From: Duganella rivi
GTDB taxonomy: Bacteria; Pseudomonadota; Gammaproteobacteria; Burkholderiales; Burkholderiaceae_D
Assembly: GCF_009857435.1 (NCBI RefSeq)
Contig: NZ_WWCK01000004.1
Coordinates: forward strand, 186,001-250,000
Direction of reading: 5' to 3'
DNA length: 64,000 bases
The notes below the pieces were generated by a model, which had not been told where the DNA came from, searched no databases, and was given only the letters and a program-made list of their open reading frames with translations. Made by a program: the position numbers and the translations under genes. How positions within the stretch are numbered: position 1 is the stretch's first letter; each line of letters opens with the position of its first letter. Shown piece by piece: positions 55,608-64,000 of this stretch.

Positions 55608-58204
55608 GCTGCTTGCATGGCTGGCGCGTTGAGTAACGCCGCCAGCTGTGCCGGAGGAAGCGGACGGCTGAACAGATAGCCCTGCATCTCGTCGCAGCCG
55701 TTCTCGCGCAGGAAGCTGCGCTGCTGTTCGGTCTCCACGCCTTCCGCAATCACGCGCAAGCGCAGGCGGTGGGCCAGCCCGATGATGGAGCTGGCAATCG
55801 CCTCGTCGCCGCTGCTGCGGCCCAGGTCGCGCACAAACGATTTATCGATCTTCAGCGTGGAAATCGGGAACGACTTCAGCGCCGACAGGCTGGAATAGCC
55901 GGTGCCGAAATCGTCGATCGACAACGACACGCCCATCGCCCTGACTTGCGCCATCTTGGCCACGGCCTGCTGCAAATCGCGCATGATGACGCCTTCCGTC
56001 ACTTCCAGTTCCAGCCATTCCGGCGCCAGGCCGCTATCGGCCAATGCCTGCTGCACGCGTTCGACCAGGCGCGCTTCCTCGAACTGGCGCGGCGAGACGT
56101 TGACCGAGATGCACAGCGGCGGCAAGCCCGCATCCTGCCACGCGCGATTTTGCACGCAGGCAGTGCGCAGCACCCACTCGCCCAGCGCCACGATCATGCC
56201 GCTTTCCTCGGCCAGCGGGATGAAGCGATCCGGCCCGATCACGCCGTGCTCCGGGTGATCCCAGCGCACCAGCGCTTCGACGCCGAACACGCGGCCGGTG
56301 TGCAGGTCGACCTTCGGCTGATACACGAGCCGGAACTGGCCGTCGTCCAGTGCATTGCGCAAGCCTTCCAGCAGCACCAGTTTCTCTTCGATGCTGGCGT
56401 TCATCTCGCGGGTGTAGAACTGACAGTTGTTCTTGCCCTTGTCCTTGGCGCGGTACATGGCCGCATCGGCGTTCATCAGCAGGGTTTCCGCATCCGTGCC
56501 GTCGTTCGGGTAGACCGCCACGCCGATACTGCAGCTAACCTGCACCTCTTGCCCGCACAGGCAAATCGATTGCAGCACCGCTTCACGCACGCGCTCCAGC
56601 ACCGGCGCGGCATCGACGCCCGATCCCGGCTCGGTCAGCAGCAGCACGAATTCATCGCCGCCGAAGCGGCCCACGGTGTCGGCCGCGCGCAGGCAGCCGG
56701 ACATGCGTTCCGCCACCACCTTTAGCAGCTCATCGCCGGCGTTGTGTCCCAGGCCATCGTTCACCAGCTTGAAACCGTCAAGATCGATAAACGCCACCAG
56801 CACCGAGCCGCCATTGCGCTGCGCCTGCGCGATGGTCATGTCGAGACGATCGGCAATCAGGCTGCGGTTCGGCAGGCCGGTGAGCGTGTCGTGGTGCGCG
56901 AGGTGCACCATGCGCTCCTCGGCCAGCTTGCGCTCCGAGATGTCGCGCACGATGGCAACCAGGCCGCCCTGCACCGCCACCACTTGCTGGTGCAGCCAGC
57001 GCGCGCGCAGCAGCGGCACGGTGTTTTGCCATTCCTGTTCGTGCACGCCGCCCTTGCGCGTGACGTCGATCAGATGCTTCATCATGCCGTTGTCGCGCGC
57101 TTCCGGGATCAATGTGCACAGCGTAGTGCCGCACAGGTAGTGCTTGCTGCAACCGGTCATCTGCTCCGCGCGCACGTTGGCGTCAACGATCTTGAAGTCG
57201 ACAATCACGCCCCGTTCGTCTCGCACTTCGCGCATGACGAAGAAGGCATCAAGGCTGGCGGCCGATGCGGCGGCATAGGTTTCCTGCGCGCGCCGCATGT
57301 GGGTGCGATTGCGCGCGCCCTGCCATGACCACAACCACAGCAGACCGGTCACGAACACCAGCGCACCGCTTAGAATGCCGGCTTCCCAAATCTTTTCACG
57401 GCGCTGGCGCTCAAAGCCGGCCATCAATTCTTTTTCATCGAGGCCGATCAGCACATTCAAGCCGATGCCGTGCAGCTCGCGCATGCCGCTGTATTTGCCG
57501 ATGCGGGCGTCCAGCTTGTGGCCGAAGGTCATCTTGTCGCCGCTGCGCAGCGCGCGCACCACGCCGTCAGTGCCGACCAGGCCCAGCATGCCGCGCTCGC
57601 CGAGGCGGCTGCGTTCATAGCTGCTGGTGAAGTAAGCCGGATCGGTTTCAACGATGACGATGCCGGCGAAGTTGCCGTTGCTGTCATCGAGCCGGCGCGT
57701 GAAGTGCAAATGCCATTCGCTATTGGCCGCATCGCGCGTGGCCGGGCTGACGTAGGTGGCGCCGCTGTCGCGCTCCAAGTGGAATTTGAAGTAGTTCTGC
57801 TCCGCCACCGAAATCGGCAGCGCACTCGGATTGCTGGCCACCGTCATGCCGTTGCGGTCGACGATGCTGACCACGAACACCACGCCCGGCGGCAGCAAGC
57901 CCTCGCGGCCCAGCTCCGGCAAGGCGCCCAGCGCGCCCTTGCGCTCCACCGCGTATTTCAGCATGCGCAGCGTTTGATCGATGCCGTCGATGCTGCGCGC
58001 TACCTGGGCTTCGTAGGTGCCCAGCATTTCGTGCAGCGAATCGGTGGCCGCTTCCTGTGCGTGTTCGCGCTCGGCGTCGATCTCGTGGAAGGTCACCACC
58101 CAAATCGCCACCAGCAGCAGCAAGGCGAACAGCGGCAGCGAGACGTGGGTGTCGAGACCGCGCCGCAGCCAGCGCGCGCGCAGGGTTTCCGTGGTCGAAC
58201 TCAT
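55604..58204 (-). CDS. Membrane dCACHE-PAS-GGDEF-EAL protein (c-di-GMP turnover)
   Basis: An 866-residue inner-membrane protein. TM1 (about 22-38) and TM2 (about 274-295) flank a dCACHE-type periplasmic sensor with FVVSIVDRNGMTVASN and AEQNYFKFHLERDSGATYVSPA. PAS (about 310-420), GGDEF (intact at 515-519, about 430-600) and EAL (EALVRW at 643-648, DDFGTGYSSLSALK) follow. Both catalytic sets are present. The ATG overlaps the stop of the periplasmic binding-protein-like gene (ATGA), and a porin gene precedes that. The operon implies a periplasmic ligand read by the sensor and converted to c-di-GMP changes. Confidence 0.92.
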   Translation of the reverse strand: MSSTTETLRARWLRRGLDTHVSLPLFALLLLVAIWVVTFHEIDAEREHAQEAATDSLHEMLGTYEAQVARSIDGIDQTLRMLKYAVERKGALGALPELGREGLLPPGVVFVVSIVDRNGMTVASNPSALPISVAEQNYFKFHLERDSGATYVSPATRDAANSEWHLHFTRRLDDSNGNFAGIVIVETDPAYFTSSYERSRLGERGMLGLVGTDGVVRALRSGDKMTFGHKLDARIGKYSGMRELHGIGLNVLIGLDEKELMAGFERQRREKIWEAGILSGALVFVTGLLWLWSWQGARNRTHMRRAQETYAAASAASLDAFFVMREVRDERGVIVDFKIVDANVRAEQMTGCSKHYLCGTTLCTLIPEARDNGMMKHLIDVTRKGGVHEQEWQNTVPLLRARWLHQQVVAVQGGLVAIVRDISERKLAEERMVHLAHHDTLTGLPNRSLIADRLDMTIAQAQRNGGSVLVAFIDLDGFKLVNDGLGHNAGDELLKVVAERMSGCLRAADTVGRFGGDEFVLLLTEPGSGVDAAPVLERVREAVLQSICLCGQEVQVSCSIGVAVYPNDGTDAETLLMNADAAMYRAKDKGKNNCQFYTREMNASIEEKLVLLEGLRNALDDGQFRLVYQPKVDLHTGRVFGVEALVRWDHPEHGVIGPDRFIPLAEESGMIVALGEWVLRTACVQNRAWQDAGLPPLCISVNVSPRQFEEARLVERVQQALADSGLAPEWLELEVTEGVIMRDLQQAVAKMAQVRAMGVSLSIDDFGTGYSSLSALKSFPISTLKIDKSFVRDLGRSSGDEAIASSIIGLAHRLRLRVIAEGVETEQQRSFLRENGCDEMQGYLFSRPLPPAQLAALLNAPAMQAA

Positions 58205-58647
58205 GGCATCACCTGTATGGCTTTGACGCTGGCGTCCAGCGCCGAACGGTCGATGTAGGCGATCATGGCCGGATTATCGGCCACCATCTTGCGCACGGCG
58301 GCGCTATTGGGCAGCTCACGCGGCGGCTGTCCGCGGCCGGTGAACACCATCTTGGTCCAATAGGCTTTCATCAAGGCCGGCGTGCGCGCCGCGACCCTGT
58401 TGTAGAACTCATCGCGCAGTGGACTGCCGACCGGCAGATCAATCGCAATCGCTTCCTCGCCGCTAGGGAAGCGGCCGGTCTGCGCCATGAAGATGGCCGC
58501 CACCTGTTCGGCGCGCAGCGACGTCACGGCACTCTTGGCCGAGACCACGACCACCAAGTCCGCCGCCGACGCAAACGCAGCCGCGCCCCATAGCAGCAAG
58601 CCTGCTAGCAGCAACCGCCATCGCAAAATTGTGAATAGCTGCTGCAT
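58201..58647 (-). CDS. Small periplasmic phosphate-binding-like protein
   Basis: A 148-residue secreted protein with signal peptide RWRLLLAGLLLWGAAAFASA. The mature part (LVVVVSAKSAVTSLRAEQVAAIFMAQTGRFPSGEEAIAIDLP, SPLRDEFYNRV, YWTKMVFTGRGQPPREL, MIAYIDRSAL) follows the second lobe of PstS-like phosphate-binding proteins. At half the usual length it is a reduced form of that fold. It lies between a porin gene (2-base gap) and the dCACHE-GGDEF-EAL gene (ATGA overlap). It probably presents its ligand, or its ligand-bound form, to the dCACHE domain. Phosphate as ligand is inference. Confidence 0.75.
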   Translation of the reverse strand: MQQLFTILRWRLLLAGLLLWGAAAFASAADLVVVVSAKSAVTSLRAEQVAAIFMAQTGRFPSGEEAIAIDLPVGSPLRDEFYNRVAARTPALMKAYWTKMVFTGRGQPPRELPNSAAVRKMVADNPAMIAYIDRSALDASVKAIQVMP

Positions 58648-58649
58648 GG

Positions 58650-59894
58650 TCAGAACACGAAATCAAGGACGGCGCTCAGCACCGTGATCGGCTGGCCGGA
58701 GCGGAAGCCCGGCTGCACGTTGATGAAAGTGCCGTTCGATCCTTGGTGCGGCGTGATGCGGTCGTACTGCAGCTTGAGCGCGTAGTTCGGGCACAAGTCC
58801 CAGCGCACACCGGCGCTGATGCTGTGCTGGCGCGGGATCGTCGCCAGCAATTGGTTCAAGCCTGCGTTCAACTGCGCACCCACTGCCGCTTGCTGCGGCG
58901 GCATGGCGCTGAGGTCAAGGCCTGCCGTCGCAGTTTCCATGTTCGCGCGCGAGGCGGAATACACGACGTACGGCGTGACATCGCCAATGCGGTAGCCGGC
59001 GCCGAGATAGGCCGCAGTCTTATCGCCGAGGAAGGAGTTGGCATTAATGCGGCCGATCTCGCCCATCGCAAACCAGTGGCCGGGATCGTAATTGAAACCG
59101 AGCGAGTAGACCACGGCACGCTTGGCGGCGAGTTCGTATTCATCGGCCAGCGCGTTGCCTTGCGCGCCGAATTGGCGCAAGCCGTCAAACAGGTCGCGCG
59201 CGAGGCCCACGCTCAGCTCCGCCGTCAGCACACTGGCGCGCACCGTCAGCGCGCCGGCCGTGGTGGTATTGGACACGCCAGCCAAGCCGCGCGCCTGCGC
59301 CCGCGCGCCAGGCGTCAGCGGCATGTCGGCGCGGCCAAACGACACTTGCGTGACGTGGTTGATATCGCCGCTCTGCCAGCGATAGCTGGCGTCCACGCCG
59401 TCGCTGTTGGAGATCGGAATAGCGCCGTACAGTTCCACCGGCGGCCGCACCCACGGCAGCGCATAACCGGCCTTGCGATAATCGCCGGTCAAAAACAGCG
59501 GCAGCGCAATGCGGCCTACGCGCAGGCTCAGATCCGGCGTCGCCTGGTATTGAATGTTGGCCCACTCCACCACCGGCGCATAGCTGTTTTGCAGTGTGCG
59601 CTCGGATACCAGTTGCAGCACGGCCGACCACTTGCTGTCCATGTTCACGCCAAGCTGCACGCCCACGCGGCTATCGACGGCGGCGCCCCAGCGGCGGCTG
59701 TAGCCGGCGTCGCCCGGATTGAGGCCGTTGGCGGTGAAATCCGATTGCTCGTCGCTGCTGTGCACCACGCCCACCGTGCCGAACCCGCCGAAGCTCGCGC
59801 GCGGCGTGTCTTCGCCTGCCAGCGCTGCGGTGGCGCAGCCCGGCATCGCGACAACGGCCGCAATGGCGCGCAGAATCGAAAGATTGACGTTCAT
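58650..59894 (-). CDS. Outer-membrane porin-like beta-barrel protein
   Basis: A 414-residue protein with AAGGAAC before the ATG and a signal peptide ending near ATAALAGE. The mature start FGGFGTVGVVHSSDEQSDF, alternating amphipathic strands (WSAVLQLVSE, LSLRVGRIALP, YLGAGYRIGDVTPYVVY) and the C-terminal VLSAVLDFVF with terminal Phe are outer-membrane barrel features. The DWW/YGA loop pattern is unlike OmpC-type trimers, so substrate is unknown. First gene of the operon with the binding-protein-like and GGDEF-EAL genes; it presumably admits the sensed solute. Confidence 0.8.
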   Translation of the reverse strand: MNVNLSILRAIAAVVAMPGCATAALAGEDTPRASFGGFGTVGVVHSSDEQSDFTANGLNPGDAGYSRRWGAAVDSRVGVQLGVNMDSKWSAVLQLVSERTLQNSYAPVVEWANIQYQATPDLSLRVGRIALPLFLTGDYRKAGYALPWVRPPVELYGAIPISNSDGVDASYRWQSGDINHVTQVSFGRADMPLTPGARAQARGLAGVSNTTTAGALTVRASVLTAELSVGLARDLFDGLRQFGAQGNALADEYELAAKRAVVYSLGFNYDPGHWFAMGEIGRINANSFLGDKTAAYLGAGYRIGDVTPYVVYSASRANMETATAGLDLSAMPPQQAAVGAQLNAGLNQLLATIPRQHSISAGVRWDLCPNYALKLQYDRITPHQGSNGTFINVQPGFRSGQPITVLSAVLDFVF

Positions 59895-60139
59895 TACACA
59901 GTTCCTTACGCGCGTGCGTGATCCACGCAGTAGCAGCGTTTATTTGGGCTGGGCGGGGGTTGTTCGGCAGGTGGCACGTGGATGGGGTGCCGGACCGAGG
60001 TATTTAATTAGAGCCATCAACTTTATACTTCCAAAAAGCAATTGTCGATGCTTTAGAGCAAATACTCTCCAGAAATCACACATTTTTGATGCGCTTAAAT
60101 CAATTCTGATATCACGGGGATATCGAATTCACTCGTACA
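59895..60139. other. Intergenic region, AT-rich from about 60000
   Basis: The left part should hold the porin promoter (minus strand). From about 60000 the DNA becomes clearly more AT-rich than its surroundings, up to the fur promoter. I see no coding frame, repeat or terminator in it. Confidence 0.5.
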
Positions 60140-60193
60140 TTGCTAAGAAAATAAATTTCAGATATAGTGAGAATAGGAATCATTATCATTATA
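60140..60193 (+). promoter_or_regulatory. fur promoter with overlapping Fur box
   Basis: TTGCTA (60140-60145), 17 bases, TATAGT (60163-60168). Directly after the -10 the 19-mer at 60169-60187 matches 15 of 19 positions of GATAATGATAATCATTATC, including AATCATTATC in full. Fur binding here would block transcription, i.e. autoregulation. Confidence 0.75.
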
Positions 60194-60200
60194 GAGACAC

Positions 60201-60653
60201 ATGGATATCCCTCAAGAACTGCGCAAACTCGGCTTGAAAGCCACCCTGCCCCGCTTACGCATCCTGCAACTGTTCCAGGAATCTAAGAGCAAGCATCTGA
60301 GTGCGGACGACGTCTATCGCCTGCTGCACGATGAAAATATCGATATGGGATTGGCGACGGTCTATCGCGTGCTGATGCAGTTTGCCGACGCCGGCATCCT
60401 GATTCGCCGCCACTTTGAATCGGTGGCCTCGGTGTTTGAATTGAATGAGGGCGGTCATCACGATCACCTGATCTGTACCAACTGCGGCCGCATGGAAGAA
60501 TTCCTCGACGCTGAAATCGAACAGCGCCAGGAAGCGGTAGCGGCCGAGCGCAATTTCGTGCTGCACGAGCACTCGCTGTCGCTATATGGTTTTTGCGGCG
60601 ACTGCGCCGCAACCATCAAGCCGATGGCGGCCAAGAAGCTGCGGCGGACTTAA
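60201..60653 (+). CDS. fur: Ferric uptake regulator
   Basis: A 150-residue Fur-family protein. The N-terminal winged helix has KATLPRLRILQLFQ and DDVYRLLHDENIDMGLATVYRVLMQF. The metal site follows: FELNEGGHHDHLICTNCGRMEEFLD, with the His-His-Asp-His cluster and the first CxxC (CTNC). A second CxxC, CGDC, lies near the end. These are Fur rather than Zur or PerR features. Fe(II)-Fur represses iron genes, and the TonB receptor 6.7 kb upstream has a matching box. Its own promoter carries one too. The last 38 bases overlap a convergent LysR gene. Confidence 0.93.
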   Translation: MDIPQELRKLGLKATLPRLRILQLFQESKSKHLSADDVYRLLHDENIDMGLATVYRVLMQFADAGILIRRHFESVASVFELNEGGHHDHLICTNCGRMEEFLDAEIEQRQEAVAAERNFVLHEHSLSLYGFCGDCAATIKPMAAKKLRRT

Positions 60654-61533
60654 ACACGTCTTCTACAAAATCGACAAACACCTTGATCTTGGCGGCGCGC
60701 TGGTGACGCTGTGGGTATAGCACCGAAACGTCCGGGCCTGCGGCCTGCCACTGCTCCAGCACTGGCACCAAGGCGCCGCTGCGTAGCTGCTCGATCAGCG
60801 ACACCGACAAGTGCTGCACGATGCCGCCGCCCTGCACCGCCATTTCAATCAGCGAGTCCACGTGATCCATCGACACCACGCCGCGCGGCATGGCGGTGAA
60901 CGGCTGGCCGTCTTGCTGGAAGCTCCATGGCCGCAGTTGACGCGCCTTGGGATAGATGAAGGTAAGGCAGGGCAAGCGGTCCAAGTCATCTGGATGTTCG
61001 GGCTTGCCGTATTTAGCGATAAAGTCCGGCGAGGCACAGCAGACATATTGGTTCTTGAAGATGCTGCGGCCGACCAGCGCAGAATCGGGCAGCTCACCGA
61101 TGCGCAGCATCACGTCCACGCCTTCATCTACCATATCGATTAGCCGGTCGCTGGCCGTGAGGCGCACGCTCAATTCAGGATAAGCAGCGAGAAAGCGCGG
61201 CAAGGCTGGCGCCACGTAGCGCTGCGCCAGTATGCCCGGCATATCGACGCGCAGGCTGCCTCGCGGCTCGTGCAGCGAGTCGCTCATGCTCGATTCCAGC
61301 TCGTCCATCTCGTCCAACAGGCGGCGCGCTTGCTCGATGCAGCGGCGGCCTTCGTCCGTGAGCGACATGCTGCGCGTGGTGCGGTTCAATAGCTTGACGC
61401 CGAAGTGCGCCTCGAGCAGGCCGATTTGATGCGTGACCGAAGAGGTGGAAATCCCCAGTTTGGCGGCGGCGCGGCTGAAGCCTCCCGTGTCCACTACTGC
61501 GCAAAAAACCTTCAAGGCATCCAACCTGTCCAT
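60616..61533 (-). CDS. LysR family transcriptional regulator
   Basis: A 305-residue regulator with GGGAG before the ATG. The helix-turn-helix is in the first 60 residues (ALKVFCAVVDTGGFSRAAAKLGISTSSVTHQIGLLE, LLNRTTRSMSLTDEG). The effector domain is of the CrgA-like subgroup (GSLRVDMPGILAQRYVAPALPRF, SVLYPQRHQRAAKIKVFVDFVED). It is divergent from the quinone oxidoreductase gene with 125 bases between, the classic layout for a LysR protein and its target. The end overlaps fur by 38 bases in convergent orientation. Confidence 0.92.
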   Translation of the reverse strand: MDRLDALKVFCAVVDTGGFSRAAAKLGISTSSVTHQIGLLEAHFGVKLLNRTTRSMSLTDEGRRCIEQARRLLDEMDELESSMSDSLHEPRGSLRVDMPGILAQRYVAPALPRFLAAYPELSVRLTASDRLIDMVDEGVDVMLRIGELPDSALVGRSIFKNQYVCCASPDFIAKYGKPEHPDDLDRLPCLTFIYPKARQLRPWSFQQDGQPFTAMPRGVVSMDHVDSLIEMAVQGGGIVQHLSVSLIEQLRSGALVPVLEQWQAAGPDVSVLYPQRHQRAAKIKVFVDFVEDVFKSAAASWPPSA

Positions 61534-61555
61534 CTTCGCTCTCCCTCTCCTGTAG

Positions 61556-61569
61556 CGTGATTATTCACG
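61556..61569. promoter_or_regulatory. Inverted repeat between lysR and the oxidoreductase gene
   Basis: CGTGA, TTAT, TCACG: perfect 5-base arms, 23 bases from the lysR start. It is the best dyad in the divergent space and a candidate LysR site. Confidence 0.4.
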
Positions 61570-61658
61570 ATTTCGGGATACTGCGTCCTGGCTTGCCCTG
61601 TTTTTTGTTGCGCGCTGTGGCCGCAGAATGACTCCATCAATTAACCTCGGGAGTCATC

Positions 61659-62651
61659 ATGCAAGCCATCGTACTTAACGCCTTCGGCGAACCGCTTACA
61701 CAACAGGATATCGCACGCCCCACCGCCGGCCCCGGACAGGTGCTGGTGCGCGTGCACGCCAGCGGCGTCAATCCGCTCGACACCAAGATCGCCGCCGGCA
61801 AAGCCGATCACGCGCGCGCCGTGCTGCCAGCGGTGCTAGGTATCGATATGGCCGGCGTGGTGGTGAGCGTGGGTGAAGGCAATGATACGGCCTTCGCTCC
61901 CGGCGACCGCGTTTTCGGCATGACCGGCGGCGTCGGCGGCGTGGCCGGCTCACTGGCCGAATACGTCGCCGTCGACGCGCGCCTGCTGGCTCATATGCCG
62001 GACAGCCTGTCGATGCGCGAAGCCGCCGCCCTGCCGCTGATCTTCATCACCGCGTGGGAAGGCTTGGTCGATCGTGCCCGGGTCAGCGCCGGTAAAACAG
62101 TGCTGGTGCAAGGCGGCGCAGGCGGCGTCGGTCACATGGCGGTGCAATTGGCGGTGGCGCTGGGCGCGAAAGTCTACGCCACCGGCAGCGCAAGCCAGCG
62201 CGCCGCCATCGAAAGCATGGGCGCCATCTTTATCGACAGGGAATCCGAAGTGGAAGATTATGTTTTGCGCCATACCGGCGGCGCAGGTTTCGACGTGGTC
62301 TACGACACCGTCGGCGGTGCAGTGCTGGACGCTTCTTTCCGCGCCGCGCGCCGCTACCACGGCCACGTCGTCAGCTGCCTGGGCTGGGGAACGCACGCGC
62401 TGGCGCCGCTGTCATTCCGCGCGGCGACCTACTCCGGCGTGTTCACCCTGATGCCGCTGCTGACCGGCGAAGGCCGCGACAACCACGGCCACATCATGCG
62501 CGAAGCCAGCGCATTGATCGCCGAGGGCAAACTGAAAGTAATGCTGGATTCAACCCGCTACACGCTGAGCGCAGACAGCGTCAGTGCCGCCCACAGTGCG
62601 CTCACCGAGGGCACTGCGCGCGGCAAAATAGTGGTAGAGCTTACGGCGTAA
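61659..62651 (+). CDS. Zinc-free MDR family quinone oxidoreductase (zeta-crystallin type)
   Basis: A 330-residue NADPH-dependent oxidoreductase. The GroES-like half has VRVHASGVNPLDTKIAAGK and GIDMAGVVVSVGEG; the structural and catalytic zinc ligands of alcohol dehydrogenases are absent. The Rossmann half has VLVQGGAGGVGHMAVQLAVALGAKVYAT. LGWGTHALAPLSFRAATYSGVF is typical of the quinone/enal reductase branch. CGGGAG precedes the start. Probably controlled by the divergent LysR protein, perhaps in response to quinones or aldehydes. Confidence 0.88.
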   Translation: MQAIVLNAFGEPLTQQDIARPTAGPGQVLVRVHASGVNPLDTKIAAGKADHARAVLPAVLGIDMAGVVVSVGEGNDTAFAPGDRVFGMTGGVGGVAGSLAEYVAVDARLLAHMPDSLSMREAAALPLIFITAWEGLVDRARVSAGKTVLVQGGAGGVGHMAVQLAVALGAKVYATGSASQRAAIESMGAIFIDRESEVEDYVLRHTGGAGFDVVYDTVGGAVLDASFRAARRYHGHVVSCLGWGTHALAPLSFRAATYSGVFTLMPLLTGEGRDNHGHIMREASALIAEGKLKVMLDSTRYTLSADSVSAAHSALTEGTARGKIVVELTA

Positions 62652-63306
62652 GGGTTTCTGCGTCGCCGAAGGACGCTGGTGGAGTGAACTGCATGCCCGG
62701 ATTGGTGAACATCTTCACCGGCTTGGTTTTATCGTCCTTGATAAAACCGAACTGCCCGGGATCGTAGCGGAACTCGCCGGCGCTGTTGACGATGGAGATG
62801 CCGCCCGCGCTCACATGCACGTGCAAGCCCGGTTCCAAACCCGGCGATGCATCAACATCCCCCTTGCCGGTCAAGTATTCAAGGAAGAACGTAGTGCCGC
62901 GTATGCCGATAGTGGCGCTAGGCGTCTTCATCGAAAACTTATCCTTGTTACGCCTGCCGAGAAAACCGGTAATCGAACGCAAACCGCCCTTCACCAGTGT
63001 GTACGCGGCGACGTCGGCTTCCGGCTTGGCCTCATCAAACGCAAACTGGTCGATCTTCACCGTGGTTCCCGGCTTGAGCGCCAATTCGCTGTTATCGATA
63101 AACCGCACTACCGCGTACGCACCGGCCGAAGTGACCAGCGTATCGCCGCTCTCCACCTCCGACTTCACCTGCAAAGCTTTCACCGTGCCCGCCGGCGAGC
63201 GCGCACTCATTGGCCCACTCACCTGCACCACCACGCCCGCAACCTGCGCGGCCTGTGCGCTGGCCACGCTAAACACCAGCAATAAACTTAGAAGGATGTG
63301 CCGCAT
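62641..63306 (-). CDS. Periplasmic FecR-domain protein
   Basis: A 221-residue secreted protein from the ATG at 63304-63306 (MRHILLSLLLVFSVASAQAA, signal peptide). The FecR domain covers about 25-150: VEVGDTL-type VESGDTLVTSAGAYAVVRFIDNSELALKPGTTVKID, then LVKGGLRSITGF and TPSATIGIRGTTFFLEYL. This free-standing form lacks the anti-sigma part of true FecR and is usually an envelope protein of unknown role, often beside CHASE2 cyclases or kinases. The stop overlaps the oxidoreductase gene by 11 bases on the other strand. Confidence 0.85.
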   Translation of the reverse strand: MRHILLSLLLVFSVASAQAAQVAGVVVQVSGPMSARSPAGTVKALQVKSEVESGDTLVTSAGAYAVVRFIDNSELALKPGTTVKIDQFAFDEAKPEADVAAYTLVKGGLRSITGFLGRRNKDKFSMKTPSATIGIRGTTFFLEYLTGKGDVDASPGLEPGLHVHVSAGGISIVNSAGEFRYDPGQFGFIKDDKTKPVKMFTNPGMQFTPPASFGDAETLTP

Positions 63307-63353
63307 GGCCTGTATGCTCCGATACCAAAACCGCAAGCATACATCAAATACAT

Positions 63354-64000
63354 TCAGACTAGTCCTGCCACGTAATTGAGGCCGTTGTTTGAAGAAACTG
63401 GACGTGGCTTGGCTTTCGGCGTTACTGCTGCCGGCATGTCTATGACGGTCAGTTCTTCGCGCGGGGCGGCCAGTTTGAACAGGCTGACGCTGCGCGCGAG
63501 GCGCTCGGCTTGCTCTTGCAGCGAAACGATGGCGGCCAGCGATTCCTCCACCAGCGTGGCGTTTTGCTGGGTCACGCTGTCCATGGTCGCCAGCGTGCGG
63601 TTCACCAGTTGCAGGCCGAGGCTTTGCTCGCGGGTGCCGTTGCTGATGTCGCCCATCAGCGTGGCGCCGCGCAGCACGCCTTGCACCACGTCGTCGATGG
63701 TGGCGCTGGCGTCTTGCACGGCGCGGCTGCCGCCGCTGACTTCCGCCAGCGAATGTGCGATCAACTCTTTAATCTCTTTCGCCGATTGCGCGCTGCGCTG
63801 GGCCAGTGCCCGCACCTCGCCCGCCACCACGGCAAAGCCGCGGCCATGTTCACCCGCGCGAGCCGCTTCCACTGCCGCGTTCAGCGCCAGCAAATTGGTC
63901 TGGAAGGCGATGCTGTCCATCAGGCCAACGATGTCGCCGATCTTGCGCGACGAAGTGCTGATGCGTTCCATGGTCGCAGTCACCGTCGATACGGCTGCTT
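63354..64000 (-). CDS. Methyl-accepting chemotaxis protein, C-terminal part (runs off the window)
   Basis: About 215 codons of the cytoplasmic signalling domain are visible and the frame is open to the window end. The hairpin tip has [55 protein letters not shown], the invariant CheA/CheW contact region. The rest is the descending helix with likely methylation sites ([13 protein letters not shown]) and a flexible tail with no CheR-binding pentapeptide. Sensor, membrane and HAMP parts lie outside. The FecR-domain gene is co-directional, 47 bases downstream. Confidence 0.93.
   Translation of the reverse strand, partial: AAVSTVTATMERISTSSRKIGDIVGLMDSIAFQTNLLALNAAVEAARAGEHGRGFAVVAGEVRALAQRSAQSAKEIKELIAHSLAEVSGGSRAVQDASATIDDVVQGVLRGATLMGDISNGTREQSLGLQLVNRTLATMDSVTQQNATLVEESLAAIVSLQEQAERLARSVSLFKLAAPREELTVIDMPAAVTPKAKPRPVSSNNGLNYVAGLV

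Noticed and set aside
58743..59921. Plus-strand frame opposite the porin gene
   Set aside because: Arg/His/Ala-rich with no motif; the minus-strand product has signal peptide, barrel strands and terminal Phe.

Overview
The window is about 64 kb of high-GC, gene-dense bacterial chromosome. The protein repertoire (Oxalobacteraceae-like sensor kinases, Ku/LigD, DadA/Lrp, RND and EmrAB efflux sets, a type II uridine kinase) suggests a betaproteobacterium of the Oxalobacteraceae (Massilia, Duganella or Janthinobacterium type). That assignment is inference from protein style only: there is no rRNA in the window. I see no insertion sequence, integrase, prophage or CRISPR array. The region reads as ordinary, compact chromosome rich in signal transduction.

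Layout. 1-6410: 5' part of a DUF885 gene, a sensor kinase followed by a REC-PAS-GGDEF-EAL response regulator, and a SulP anion transporter. 6733-8602: a KaiC-like double ATPase gene followed by a receiver-only protein. 8797-10820: a sterol-desaturase-like remnant, a TetR regulator and a divergent thiolase whose promoter overlaps a palindrome. 10817-16641: a GAF-GGDEF protein, an SDR oxidoreductase, and the NHEJ pair ku/ligD in convergent orientation. 16799-23207: a Lys/Ala-rich secreted protein, then an adaptor/RND pump/outer-membrane-factor efflux operon. 23350-27256: two alpha/beta hydrolases that both lack the nucleophilic serine, each translationally coupled to neighbours, around a LysR gene and a 2-hydroxyacid dehydrogenase gene. 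27253-30081: udk, lldD with a coupled VOC gene, and a small coiled-coil membrane protein. 30158-30601: three identical tRNA-Arg(ACG) genes with promoter and terminator. 31213-38526: a cluster of five signalling proteins (PAS-REC, two hybrid kinases, REC-GGDEF, a soluble HisKA_3 kinase), none with a recognisable DNA-binding output. 38513-46684: NDH-2, a His/Asp/Arg-rich secreted protein, a marR-emrB-OMF-emrA operon, and an unrecognised 520-residue TerB-like/coiled-coil/membrane protein. 46697-51516: lrp/dadA, an HDOD gene that may be leaderless, zntB, and small membrane proteins. 51631-60653: an iron block (MFS exporter, Cys-cluster regulator, Fur-boxed TonB receptor, Fur), with a porin/periplasmic binding protein/dCACHE-GGDEF-EAL operon inside it. 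60616-64000: LysR and a divergent quinone oxidoreductase, a FecR-domain protein and the C-terminus of a chemoreceptor.

How it works together. Second-messenger and phosphorelay signalling dominates: four GGDEF proteins (two also EAL), five histidine kinases, two stand-alone receiver outputs, an HDOD protein and a chemoreceptor. Two efflux systems and an iron-acquisition block make up most of the rest. Gene packing is extreme. Eight of the eleven convergent gene pairs overlap at their 3' ends, and each of the three that do not overlap carries a strong palindrome or hairpin in the gap. One palindromic design, a GGGGTCTGACCCC inverted repeat followed by a CGGGGT...ACCCCG stem, occurs twice.
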